From UBA6522 sp963664945 (lineage in GTDB: Bacteria > Pseudomonadota > Gammaproteobacteria > Steroidobacterales > Rariloculaceae), in assembly GCA_963664945.1 (NCBI GenBank), contig OY761822.1:4402001-4466000 (forward strand): a DNA stretch of 64,000 nt, written 5' to 3'. The translations under genes were made by a program, and so were the position numbers. The notes beneath the pieces are model-generated. The model was not told the DNA's origin. It did not search any database and saw only the letters and a program-made list of their open reading frames with translations. Shown here one piece after another: positions 52,860-60,862 of this stretch (within the stretch, counting starts at the first letter, position 1; each line of letters starts with the position of its first letter).

Positions 52860-55064
52860 ATGACAATAAGAAAAATTCTCTCTCTGATTTTTACGGGACT
52901 TCTTCCACTCACGTTCATTGCCTGCGGCTCCGAGGACGGGCAAGAGCCATCCCAGCCGGACGCCAGTCTTCAAGCACCGGCCGGCGGCGGTGTCCAGATA
53001 GCAAGTGTCGATATCGGCGGCACGGTGACCGGCCCGGGCGGTCCCGAAGCCGGTGTCTGGGTCATCGCCGAGACCCGCGATCTCGGGACGCGCTACGCCA
53101 AGATTGTGGTCACCGACGACCAGGGCCGCTACCTCATCCCCGACCTGCCCCAGGCCGACTACGACGTCTGGGTGCGCGGTTACGGCCTGGTGGATTCCGA
53201 AAAAACCCAGGCCTCGCCGGGCGCCAATCTGGACCTCACGGCGGTGCCCGCCCCCAATGAAGCGGCGGCAGCGCAATACTACCCGGCCGGCCACTGGTTC
53301 TCCCTGCTGGAAGTGCCGGCCAGGAGCGACTTCCCCGGCACCGGTCCAGAGGGCAACGGCATCAGCCCCGACGTCGAGCACCAGGCGGACTTTATCCGCC
53401 TCATCACCTCCGGAAGCTGCCTGAGCTGTCATCAGATGGGCAATGAAGCGACGCGGGAAATCCCGGCCCTGTTCAGCGGTTACGACACCTCCGCCGATGC
53501 CTGGTTGCGCCGCCTCCAGACCGGTCAGGCGGGAGCTTCAATGATCCGCGCCCTGACCGGATTGGGAACGGAAGGCACCATCCGCATGTTCGCCGACTGG
53601 ACCGACCGCATCGCCGCCGGCGAACTGCCGCCGGCACCGACCCGGCCCCAGGGATTGGAGCGCAACGTGGTCGTCACCCAATGGGACTGGGCCGATCCCA
53701 CCGCCTATCTCCATGACCTGGTCTCCACCGACCGGCGCAACCCCACCGTCAACGCCTATGGCAAAATCTACGGCGCCCTGGAGGAAAGCGCCGACTACCT
53801 GCCGGTGCTCGACCCCGTCAATCACACCCTGGACCAGATTCCATTGACCATGATGGACCCCGAGGCGGGCCCCGTCTCCAGTCCTCCCGCGGCGGAATCC
53901 CCTTATTGGGGCGATGAAGCTATCTGGGATTCCAGGGCCAACGTGCACAACCCCATGCTGGACGAACTGGGCCGGGTGTGGATCACCGCCCGGGTGCGCG
54001 GCAGGGACAACCCCGACTGGTGCCGGTCGGGCTCGAATCATCCCTCCGCCCAGGTCTTCCCCTTGCAGGGCTCGGGACGCCAGTTGGGCGTGTACGATCC
54101 GGCCAGCGGGGAATACACTCATATCGATACTTGCTTTGGCACCCACCACCTGATGTTCGCCGAGGATGCAAATAACACCCTGTGGACCAGCGGCGGCGGC
54201 CCGGTGATCGGTTGGCTGGACGCGAACGAATTCCTGGAAACCGGTGACGCCGCGGCCTCCCAAGGATGGACGCCGTTGATCCTGGACACCAACGGCAACG
54301 GCGTGCGCGACGCGGAATACGTGGAACCCGGCGACGCCGTGGACCCCACCAAGGACAAGCGCATAGATCCCGGCAGCTTCTACGCGGTGGCTCCCGCGGC
54401 GGACGGTTCCGTGTGGGGGTCGATGCTCGGCTACCCCGGCAGCGTGGTCAGGCTGGTGCCGGGCGACAACCCCAACGAGACCGCCCTGATCGAGTACTAC
54501 GAACTGCCGGTGGATGAAAACGGCGATCCCATTGAGGGTTTCACCCCCCGCGGCATGGACATCGACCGCGACGGAGTGGCCTGGGTGGCCTTGGCCAGCG
54601 GCCACATGGGCAGCTTCGACCGCCGCAAGTGCGTGGGCCCCCTGAACGGTCCCCAGGCCACCGGCCAGCACTGCCCCGAGGGCTGGAGCTTCCACACCGA
54701 GCCCCTGCCTCAGTTCAAGAACCTGGACGGGTCCGGCAGCTCCGAAGGCAGCTACTATACTTGGGTAGACCAGTTCAACGCCCTGGGTCTTGGGGAAAAT
54801 ATCCCCATCAACACCGGCAACCAGAGCGGCGCCTTGCTGGTGCTCAATGACGGAGAGTGGGTGAGAATGCGCGTGCCCTACCCTCTGGGCTTCTACACCA
54901 AGTGGATGGACGGTCGCATCGACGATCCCGACGCCGGCTGGAAAGGCCGGGGCATCTGGGCTACATTCAGCAGCCGCACGCCCTTCCACATGGAAACCGG
55001 GGAAGGCGCCACCAGCATTGTGTACCACTTCCAGATGCGGCCGAACCCGCTGAGCAACCAATAG
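52860..55064 (+). CDS. Exported lipoprotein with c-type heme motif and beta-propeller
   Basis: A 734-residue lipoprotein. The lipobox is LTFIAC with Cys22. A carboxypeptidase-regulatory/SpaA-like beta domain follows (about 45-125; GVWVIAETRDL, LPQADYDVWVRGYG). The heme motif CLSCH is at 187-191. A long C-terminal region has propeller-type repeats (LDELGRVWITARVRG, EDANNTLWTSGGG, PRGMDIDRDGVAWVAL), similar to Vgb-lyase/quinoprotein-like families. Likely periplasmic or outer-membrane electron transfer combined with sugar or alcohol oxidation. A tight ribosome-binding site (AGGGGGG) precedes ATG 52860. The FG-GAP gene follows on the same strand. Confidence 0.82.
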   Translation: MTIRKILSLIFTGLLPLTFIACGSEDGQEPSQPDASLQAPAGGGVQIASVDIGGTVTGPGGPEAGVWVIAETRDLGTRYAKIVVTDDQGRYLIPDLPQADYDVWVRGYGLVDSEKTQASPGANLDLTAVPAPNEAAAAQYYPAGHWFSLLEVPARSDFPGTGPEGNGISPDVEHQADFIRLITSGSCLSCHQMGNEATREIPALFSGYDTSADAWLRRLQTGQAGASMIRALTGLGTEGTIRMFADWTDRIAAGELPPAPTRPQGLERNVVVTQWDWADPTAYLHDLVSTDRRNPTVNAYGKIYGALEESADYLPVLDPVNHTLDQIPLTMMDPEAGPVSSPPAAESPYWGDEAIWDSRANVHNPMLDELGRVWITARVRGRDNPDWCRSGSNHPSAQVFPLQGSGRQLGVYDPASGEYTHIDTCFGTHHLMFAEDANNTLWTSGGGPVIGWLDANEFLETGDAAASQGWTPLILDTNGNGVRDAEYVEPGDAVDPTKDKRIDPGSFYAVAPAADGSVWGSMLGYPGSVVRLVPGDNPNETALIEYYELPVDENGDPIEGFTPRGMDIDRDGVAWVALASGHMGSFDRRKCVGPLNGPQATGQHCPEGWSFHTEPLPQFKNLDGSGSSEGSYYTWVDQFNALGLGENIPINTGNQSGALLVLNDGEWVRMRVPYPLGFYTKWMDGRIDDPDAGWKGRGIWATFSSRTPFHMETGEGATSIVYHFQMRPNPLSNQ

Positions 55065-55146
55065 CGATAGCGTCACGCGAAGTCATTACGGTCACGCTTG
55101 ATAACACCAAAATGCAAAGCCGGTACGACCGGCGGGAGACAATCAG

Positions 55147-56493
55147 ATGAGCAGAATTCAGCGCGTCGCAGCATGGACGTTCACTTACTTATACTTGACG
55201 GTCGGCACGGTCGGCGCTCAGGGCACCGACCTTGTTGTTCGTGAATTTGAAAAACAGGAACTGACCCCCGCCTATTGGTCGGAAGGCGCCGACTTCGGCG
55301 ACTTTAATCAGGATGGTCACCTGGATGTCGTCAGTGGACCACACATATTCCTGGGGCCCGACTTCAGTCACCGTTACGAATACTATCCGGCGGTGGCGCC
55401 GACCAAGCGGCAGCCAAATGATCATTCGATTTACTCTAATGACAATTTCTTTGCATTCGTCTTCGATTTCAATTCGGACGGCTGGCCTGATGTACTGACG
55501 GTGGGACTTCCCAATACCGAGGCTTACTGGTACCAGAACCCGGGCAACTCTTTCAGTGGCCCGGCCCCGGACCGGCCGGACCACTGGGCGCGCCACTTTG
55601 TCATAGATCGTGTTAAAAACGAAGCACCTAATTTTGTAGACATTACCGGCGATGGGGTGCCTGAACTGTTGATGGCCTACAGCAGACATTACGGCTACGC
55701 CTCGCCGAACCCGGTAGCTCCGACGCTTCCCTGGGTCTTCCACCCGATATCGACCAGCGAAGAGGTGGTTCATCATTACACCCACGGCTTGGGCTACGGG
55801 GATGTGGACGGCGACGGACGCACCGACGTTCTGCACGGGGATGGCTGGTTGCAACAACCCTCCTCCCTGCAAGGCGATCCGGATTGGGCTTTTCACCCCT
55901 ACCCATTCGCTGAACGGGGGGGACCCGGGCTGTTCGATGGTTTGACGGGGGGAGCACAGATGTACGCCTATGACGTGAATGGCGACGGGCTCAACGACGT
56001 CATCACGAGCCTCGACGCTCACGGTTGGGGCCTGAGCTGGTATGAACAGAGCCGTACCGGAGAGCGGATCACCTTTCAGGAGCATGTTCTTCTGAGCAAG
56101 GAGGAGACAAATACCGACAACCCATATGGGGTTCAGTTTTCCCAGCTCCACGCAGTAGAGCTTGCCGACATCGATGGCGACGGCCTGAAGGACATTGTGA
56201 CCGGAAAGACCTACCGGGCTCACGACTTCGGCGACCCCGGGGCCCGACAGGCCCCGGTGATCTACTATTTCCGGCTCACGCGCCAGGATGGCCAGGCAGA
56301 ATTCGTTCCTCATCTGATCGACGACCAGGCGGGCATCGGACGGCGACTGGTAAGCGGAGACCTCAATGGAGATGGGCTGCTCGATTTGGTGATCGGCAAT
56401 AAATTCGGGACGTTTGTCTTTACCCAGAAGGTTCGAAACGTCGACCGGGAGGAATGGGAAGCGGCCCAGCCTGTCCGCAGCCAGGATTTTTGA
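55147..56493 (+). CDS. Exported FG-GAP/VCBS-repeat protein
   Basis: A 448-residue exported protein. A signal peptide (residues 1-25, ending TVGAQG) is followed by FG-GAP repeats with DxDxDG-type calcium loops: FNQDGHLDVVSG, FNSDGWPDVLTVG, GDVDGDGRTDVLHG, DVNGDGLNDVITS, DIDGDGLKDIVTG and LNGDGLLDLVIG. This is a seven-bladed propeller without an enzyme motif; it could bind sugar or a partner. It follows the heme lipoprotein by 82 bp, so the pair is probably functionally linked. Confidence 0.85.
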   Translation: MSRIQRVAAWTFTYLYLTVGTVGAQGTDLVVREFEKQELTPAYWSEGADFGDFNQDGHLDVVSGPHIFLGPDFSHRYEYYPAVAPTKRQPNDHSIYSNDNFFAFVFDFNSDGWPDVLTVGLPNTEAYWYQNPGNSFSGPAPDRPDHWARHFVIDRVKNEAPNFVDITGDGVPELLMAYSRHYGYASPNPVAPTLPWVFHPISTSEEVVHHYTHGLGYGDVDGDGRTDVLHGDGWLQQPSSLQGDPDWAFHPYPFAERGGPGLFDGLTGGAQMYAYDVNGDGLNDVITSLDAHGWGLSWYEQSRTGERITFQEHVLLSKEETNTDNPYGVQFSQLHAVELADIDGDGLKDIVTGKTYRAHDFGDPGARQAPVIYYFRLTRQDGQAEFVPHLIDDQAGIGRRLVSGDLNGDGLLDLVIGNKFGTFVFTQKVRNVDREEWEAAQPVRSQDF

Positions 56494-56510
56494 CTGCCGG
56501 TAAGCTGATA

Positions 56511-56572
56511 CCAGGAGCTTGCGGCGATAGCGAATTTTCGCTTTCGCGAATTCCTGCGGCGCAAGCTCCTGG
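56511..56572. terminator. Long hairpin between convergent genes
   Basis: CCAGGAGCTTGCG (56511-56523) pairs with CGCAAGCTCCTGG (56560-56572), a perfect 13-bp stem around an internally palindromic loop. It sits between the FG-GAP gene and galM, which converge, so it could stop both transcripts. Confidence 0.65.
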
Positions 56573-56654
56573 CCAAAAAGTCAGAAAGTCTTGACTGCTG
56601 GCAGCACTCGGTGTTCAGCCCCTTTGATTGAAGCTGGGGTGCAATCAGTGAAAT

Positions 56655-57641
56655 TCAGCCGGCGGCTATAAAGCGGTAGTGCGTTGTCTGCGAATAGCGC
56701 TCGCCCGGCGCAAGCAGCGTGCCGGGAAAGCCGGGTTGATTGGGTGTATCGGGAAAATGCTGGGGCTCGAGGCACAGGCCGCGGTGCGGCGCGAACGGCG
56801 GTCCAAGTTTCTGCCCGCCGTATACCTGAAGCCCGGGGCACGTTGTCGTCATCCGCAGGCAAAGGTCGCCGTTCGGGCTCTCAAGCTGGGCACGGCCGCC
56901 GGATTCGCCCAGAACATAGTTGAAGTCCAAACCGCCGGTGCGCACGACAAGCGGGTGCCGCGACCCGATGACATCACGCAACGCCGCTGGCTGGCGCAGA
57001 TCCAGTCCGGAACCGGTGACATCGAGGTAATCGCCGGTTGGCAGCAGGTCGTCGTTGACCTGCAGGATTTGCCGGCTGGCAACACGCAGGCGATGCCCGA
57101 GCACGTCGGCGCTGCCAGCGGCGAGATTGAAATAGGCGTGGTTGGTCATGTTCACATGTGTCGGCCGGTCGGTTTCAGCTTCCAGCCGGATCACGAGCTC
57201 GCGTTCATCCGTCCAGCGGTACGTGACGCTCGCCTCGAGCGTTCCCGGGTAGCCCTGGTCGCCATCCGCTGACCGCAGCCGAAACCGCCCTGTATCGTCC
57301 GGGGCCGCCGCATCGATTGACCAGTACCTGTGGTGAAAGCCGCCCGCACCGCCGTGCAGGTGGTTTTCCCCCTCGTTGGCATCGAGCGGATAGTCAACAC
57401 CGCCGAGGTTGAAGCGTGCACCGGCAATGCGGTTGCAGGTACGCCCGACGGTCGCACCCACGAAGTAAGGGTCGGTCAGGTAACCCGCGCTATCTCCATA
57501 ACCGAGAATCACGTTGCGGATGCCGTGGGGCAGCCGCAGTTCAATACGTGTTAGTCGAGCGCCGTAATTCAGCAGCGTGACACGGTCGCCGCGGGCATTT
57601 CGCAGTACCCGCTCTGCCAGGCTGTCCGCCGCTATCGTCAC
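56655..57641 (-). CDS. galM: Aldose 1-epimerase (mutarotase)
   Basis: Interconverts alpha and beta anomers of aldoses. The 328-residue protein has the galactose-mutarotase fold: LLNYGARLTRIELRLPHG, the GATVGRTCNRIAGARF region with Arg, DANEGENHLHGGAGGFHHRYW with catalytic His, NMTNHAYFNLAAGSADVLGH with the second His, and GLCLEPQHFPDTPNQPGFP with catalytic Glu. Start is GTG 57641. A piece of xylose isomerase lies directly upstream on the same strand, so an ancestral xylose or pentose operon is likely. Confidence 0.93.
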   Translation of the reverse strand: MTIAADSLAERVLRNARGDRVTLLNYGARLTRIELRLPHGIRNVILGYGDSAGYLTDPYFVGATVGRTCNRIAGARFNLGGVDYPLDANEGENHLHGGAGGFHHRYWSIDAAAPDDTGRFRLRSADGDQGYPGTLEASVTYRWTDERELVIRLEAETDRPTHVNMTNHAYFNLAAGSADVLGHRLRVASRQILQVNDDLLPTGDYLDVTGSGLDLRQPAALRDVIGSRHPLVVRTGGLDFNYVLGESGGRAQLESPNGDLCLRMTTTCPGLQVYGGQKLGPPFAPHRGLCLEPQHFPDTPNQPGFPGTLLAPGERYSQTTHYRFIAAG

Positions 57642-57648
57642 GAGACGC

Positions 57649-57729
57649 TCAGGGCTTCACCCGAAACATGAAGTCACTAATGGTGTTCTCGACCCATTCC
57701 TGCCGGCCGCTTTGCTTGCGCGGCTCACC
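57649..57729 (-). pseudogene. xylA: C-terminal remnant of xylose isomerase
   Basis: The minus-strand frame ending TGA 57649-57651 reads RKQSGRQEWVENTISDFMF. The end of XylA in enterobacteria reads HQSGRQEQLENLVNHYLF, so this is the last 26 residues of the enzyme. The rest is absent: sequence upstream belongs to the ThuA-DUF1080 gene, whose stop is five bases away. The upstream gene block has therefore replaced most of xylA. Confidence 0.7.
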
Positions 57730-57733
57730 TTCT

Positions 57734-59185
57734 CTAATTATTCGGCAATAGGCGAATCATCGGATTGCGAAACTCAACGCGACTGTCGGAGCCGACGGAC
57801 TCCAGGCCGACCGTGCCCCGGTGGAGACTGGCCGGTCCATCCACATCTGCAGGTTCGGTGAATTCGTTGACTGTCTCACCATTCACTTTTACCGTTACTT
57901 GCTTGCCGTCAACCTTGACGTAGTAGTTGAACCATTCGTTATCGCCGTGTGCGGCAGTCTCCACCTCGCTTGCCCCAACCAGGCTGCCGGTCTTGCTCTC
58001 ACCGGCCCGGCTGGCGTTAATCTGAGCTTCATAACCAAACGCAGGAGGTCCCTCCTCTTTGTAACGGGTATGAAAATAGACCCCTGAAGCCGACCCAGGA
58101 TGAGTATAGACATCAACCTTGAATTCAAAATTCCTGAAATCACCGCCGTCAATGGGCCCTGCATAGAACAGGTTGCTCTGCGGACCCTCGACAACAATAG
58201 CATTTGAAGCCACTTCAAAGGACTCGGTACCCATGTTCTTTTTCGTGGGCCAGACAGCCTCCGACTCAAACCATTTCATTTCAGCCCAGTTCGTCGTCCC
58301 GCTGGCACGCCAGCCATTCAGGGTCTCTCCGTCCCACAGGGAGGTCCATCCCAGTCCCCGCTCGCCCGAATAGCCTTCCGACGGGTGCCCATTGTCGTCA
58401 AGCTTGCCGGCTGCCCACAGCAGGCCGGCCGCGACCAGATTCAAATTCACATCCGCGCCCATGGTCGCGTTGTGGTGACCCAGCGTGCTGCTGAACACCC
58501 GAACCCCTTCGTATTCGTGGGTCCAGGCTATAGGAAAAAATTCAGCGGCCTCGACGCTGTAGCCACGTGCCAGCGGGGTAGCATTGTCTTTTAACTCGAT
58601 AGGCATATACAGCTCCCCTTCGGGCGTCCGCCAGGTCCCGGGGAAATTGGCCATAATCGGATGATTCGGTTCGAGCGCTTCTATCGTAAAAGGGATACGA
58701 ACAACTTCATGGTGATAGGAGACGGCTCCGGTAAAGTCATACCATACCGGGGTAGTAGTCCGATGCAGGTGCATCGGGCAGTGCAGCAGTACGGCAGGCA
58801 CCTGGTGCTCGGCATGGGCAGCCATGATCCGTTCAACATGTTCAGCATCGCCCATATCAAGATTACAGCTATTGAACAACACCAGATCAAAAAGCTGCGC
58901 CCACTCATCGGTTAACAGGCTTTCAAATTTGAAATTCATATCCTGTTCACTTTCACCCTCGTTGTGGTCAATCGTGAACTCGATATTACCGATGCGATCG
59001 GTCAGCCCCTCTTCAAGCTGGATCTTTTGGGTATAGTAGTCGTGAAAAGGCCCCCCACCGGTAATCATCAGGACTCTCAATGGATCTGTGTTCTGCGCTC
59101 CGGCGTATTGAAGCAGGCTGCCAGAAAAAACCAACGCTAAAATAGAAAGGAGTATCTTTTTAAAAATATTTGTAATCGCATTCAT
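57734..59185 (-). CDS. ThuA-DUF1080 fusion protein A (exported)
   Basis: A 483-residue exported protein. The signal peptide is MNAITNIFKKILLSILALVF, ending QYAGAQ. The N-terminal ThuA domain (about 37-265) has RVLMITGGGPFHDY and GHHNATMGADV. The C-terminal DUF1080 domain (3-keto-glucoside/disaccharide hydrolase type, about 290-480) has GWTSLWDGETLNGW, YFHTRYKEEGPPAFGYEAQI and VTVKVNGETVNEF. The combination is common in marine Bacteroidetes and Planctomycetes. GC is well below the backbone. It shows strong similarity with protein B (next entry), so the two arose by tandem duplication. Confidence 0.88.
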   Translation of the reverse strand: MNAITNIFKKILLSILALVFSGSLLQYAGAQNTDPLRVLMITGGGPFHDYYTQKIQLEEGLTDRIGNIEFTIDHNEGESEQDMNFKFESLLTDEWAQLFDLVLFNSCNLDMGDAEHVERIMAAHAEHQVPAVLLHCPMHLHRTTTPVWYDFTGAVSYHHEVVRIPFTIEALEPNHPIMANFPGTWRTPEGELYMPIELKDNATPLARGYSVEAAEFFPIAWTHEYEGVRVFSSTLGHHNATMGADVNLNLVAAGLLWAAGKLDDNGHPSEGYSGERGLGWTSLWDGETLNGWRASGTTNWAEMKWFESEAVWPTKKNMGTESFEVASNAIVVEGPQSNLFYAGPIDGGDFRNFEFKVDVYTHPGSASGVYFHTRYKEEGPPAFGYEAQINASRAGESKTGSLVGASEVETAAHGDNEWFNYYVKVDGKQVTVKVNGETVNEFTEPADVDGPASLHRGTVGLESVGSDSRVEFRNPMIRLLPNN

Positions 59186-59233
59186 TAGTTGGGCCCTCGA
59201 TTTTTTGTCTCGTGGATTGAGTCACATCTTTGT
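59186..59233 (-). repeat. Leader repeat in front of ThuA-DUF1080 gene A
   Basis: The 48 bp upstream of gene A match 60769-60815 upstream of gene B, including GGGCCC, TTGTCTCGT and GATTGAGTCACATCTTTGT on the plus strand. Read on the minus strand it carries GAGGG before the start codon. The duplication therefore includes 5' control sequence. Confidence 0.75.
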
Positions 59234-59277
59234 AAGGACTTGAACTTCTGCACTCGGTTCAGGAGGAGCCCTGTTTA

Positions 59278-60768
59278 TTAATCCGGCAATTGCCGAATCA
59301 TCGGATTCCGAAACTCAACACGGCTGTCGGAGCCGATGGACTCCAGGCCGATCGTGCCCCGGCGGAGACTGACCGGTCCATCTACATCTGAAGGTTCGGT
59401 GAATTCGTTGACCGTCTCATCATTCACCTTTACCGTTACATTCTTGCCGTCAACCTTGATGTAGTAGCTGAACCATTCGTTATCGCCGTGTGGGGCAGTC
59501 TCCACCTCGCTTGCACCAACCAGGCTGCCGGTCATGCTCTCACCGGCGCGGCTGGCGTTAATCTGAGCTTCATAACCAACGGCAGGAGGCCCCTCCTCTT
59601 CGTAACGGGTATGAAAAAAGACCCCTGAAGCCGACCCGGGATGGGTATAGACATCAACCTTGAATTCAAAATTCTTGAAATATCCGCCAGCGATCCAACC
59701 GTCATAGAACAGATTTCTCTGATCTCCCTCGGCAATCAGGGTGTCGCCCTCAATTCGGAACGATTCTCCGACCAAGGTATTATCCACGGTCGGCCAGACC
59801 ATTTCTTGATCTAGTCGGCCATACCAGTTAGCAGACGTCCAATCCACGACACCGCCACTTTCAATCCAACCGTTGAGCGTATCATCCCAGAGAGAGACCC
59901 ACCCAAGTCCACGTTCTCCTTCATACCCCGGGGCTGGCGAACCATCTTCTTCAAGTTTTCCTGCCGCCCAGAGCACGCCCGATGCAACAAGATTCAAATT
60001 CACATCCGAGCCCATCGAAGCATTATGGTGCCCCAGTGAACTGGTGAAAACCCGAATGCCCTGGTATTCGTGAATCCAGGCTGTCTCAGTATAGGCGTGT
60101 GTCTCCACCGAATAGGCGTGAGACAACGGAATGGCATTGTCATGTAAATCAATGATCAGATACAACTCGCCTGCAGGCGTCCGCCACGAACTAGGATAGT
60201 TCTTCATGATCGGGTGATCCGGCTCCAGAACCTCGATCGTGTAGGTAGGGGTATTGGGATGATTTTCCTTCTCGTGGGCGTATGAAACAGCACCGGTAAA
60301 ATCCCACCAGGCATCCGCTCCATCGCCCTCCGCATATTGATAGAGATGGATGGGGCAGTGGAGCATAACGGCAGGCAATTGATGCTTTACGTGCTCGGCG
60401 ATGATTCCTTTTACATAGGCTTCATCTTTTACTTGAAGATTACAGTGATTGTAGATGACAACGTCAAACTCCGCCGCCCAGTCTTCCTCCAGGTGGCGGG
60501 AGAAATGGAAATCAGTTGATTCCATGGTAATCGTATCCGCGCCTTCATAATCAGTTGTAATTTCTATGTTCGAAAGACGCTCCAACAGTCCATCTCTAAT
60601 CTGGTCCTTTTGCGTATCATAATCGTGCCAGGGCCCCCCGCCGGTAATCATCAAGATTTGCAATGGATCTGTGTCCTGCGCTCCGGCGTATTGAAGCAGG
60701 CTGCCAGAAAAAACCAACGCTAAAACAGAGAGGAGTATTTTTTTAAACGTATTTATAATCGTATTCAT
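59278..60768 (-). CDS. ThuA-DUF1080 fusion protein B (exported)
   Basis: A 496-residue paralogue of protein A with the same signal peptide, ThuA half (LMITGGGPWHDYDTQK, TSSLGHHNASMGSDVNLNLV) and DUF1080 half (GWVSLWDDTLNGW, GVFFHTRYEEEGPPAVGYEAQI). It is more than half identical by eye, best in the C-terminal third, where long stretches are unchanged. Insertions around the acid-rich EGADTITMES and HLYQYAEGDGADAWWDF set it apart. Probably acts on a different but related 3-keto sugar. It is preceded by the same leader repeat. Confidence 0.88.
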   Translation of the reverse strand: MNTIINTFKKILLSVLALVFSGSLLQYAGAQDTDPLQILMITGGGPWHDYDTQKDQIRDGLLERLSNIEITTDYEGADTITMESTDFHFSRHLEEDWAAEFDVVIYNHCNLQVKDEAYVKGIIAEHVKHQLPAVMLHCPIHLYQYAEGDGADAWWDFTGAVSYAHEKENHPNTPTYTIEVLEPDHPIMKNYPSSWRTPAGELYLIIDLHDNAIPLSHAYSVETHAYTETAWIHEYQGIRVFTSSLGHHNASMGSDVNLNLVASGVLWAAGKLEEDGSPAPGYEGERGLGWVSLWDDTLNGWIESGGVVDWTSANWYGRLDQEMVWPTVDNTLVGESFRIEGDTLIAEGDQRNLFYDGWIAGGYFKNFEFKVDVYTHPGSASGVFFHTRYEEEGPPAVGYEAQINASRAGESMTGSLVGASEVETAPHGDNEWFSYYIKVDGKNVTVKVNDETVNEFTEPSDVDGPVSLRRGTIGLESIGSDSRVEFRNPMIRQLPD

Positions 60769-60815
60769 TTTTTGGGCCCTCTATTCTTGTCTCGTAGATT
60801 GAGTCACATCTTTGT
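60769..60815 (-). repeat. Leader repeat in front of ThuA-DUF1080 gene B
   Basis: Corresponds to 59186-59233 with several substitutions and one or two length changes. The right-hand limit is where the PQQ dehydrogenase 3' flank begins. Confidence 0.75.
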
Positions 60816-60862
60816 TTTCGCGCGACTTGATAATCAATTTTCAACCAAACATCCCGCTTACT

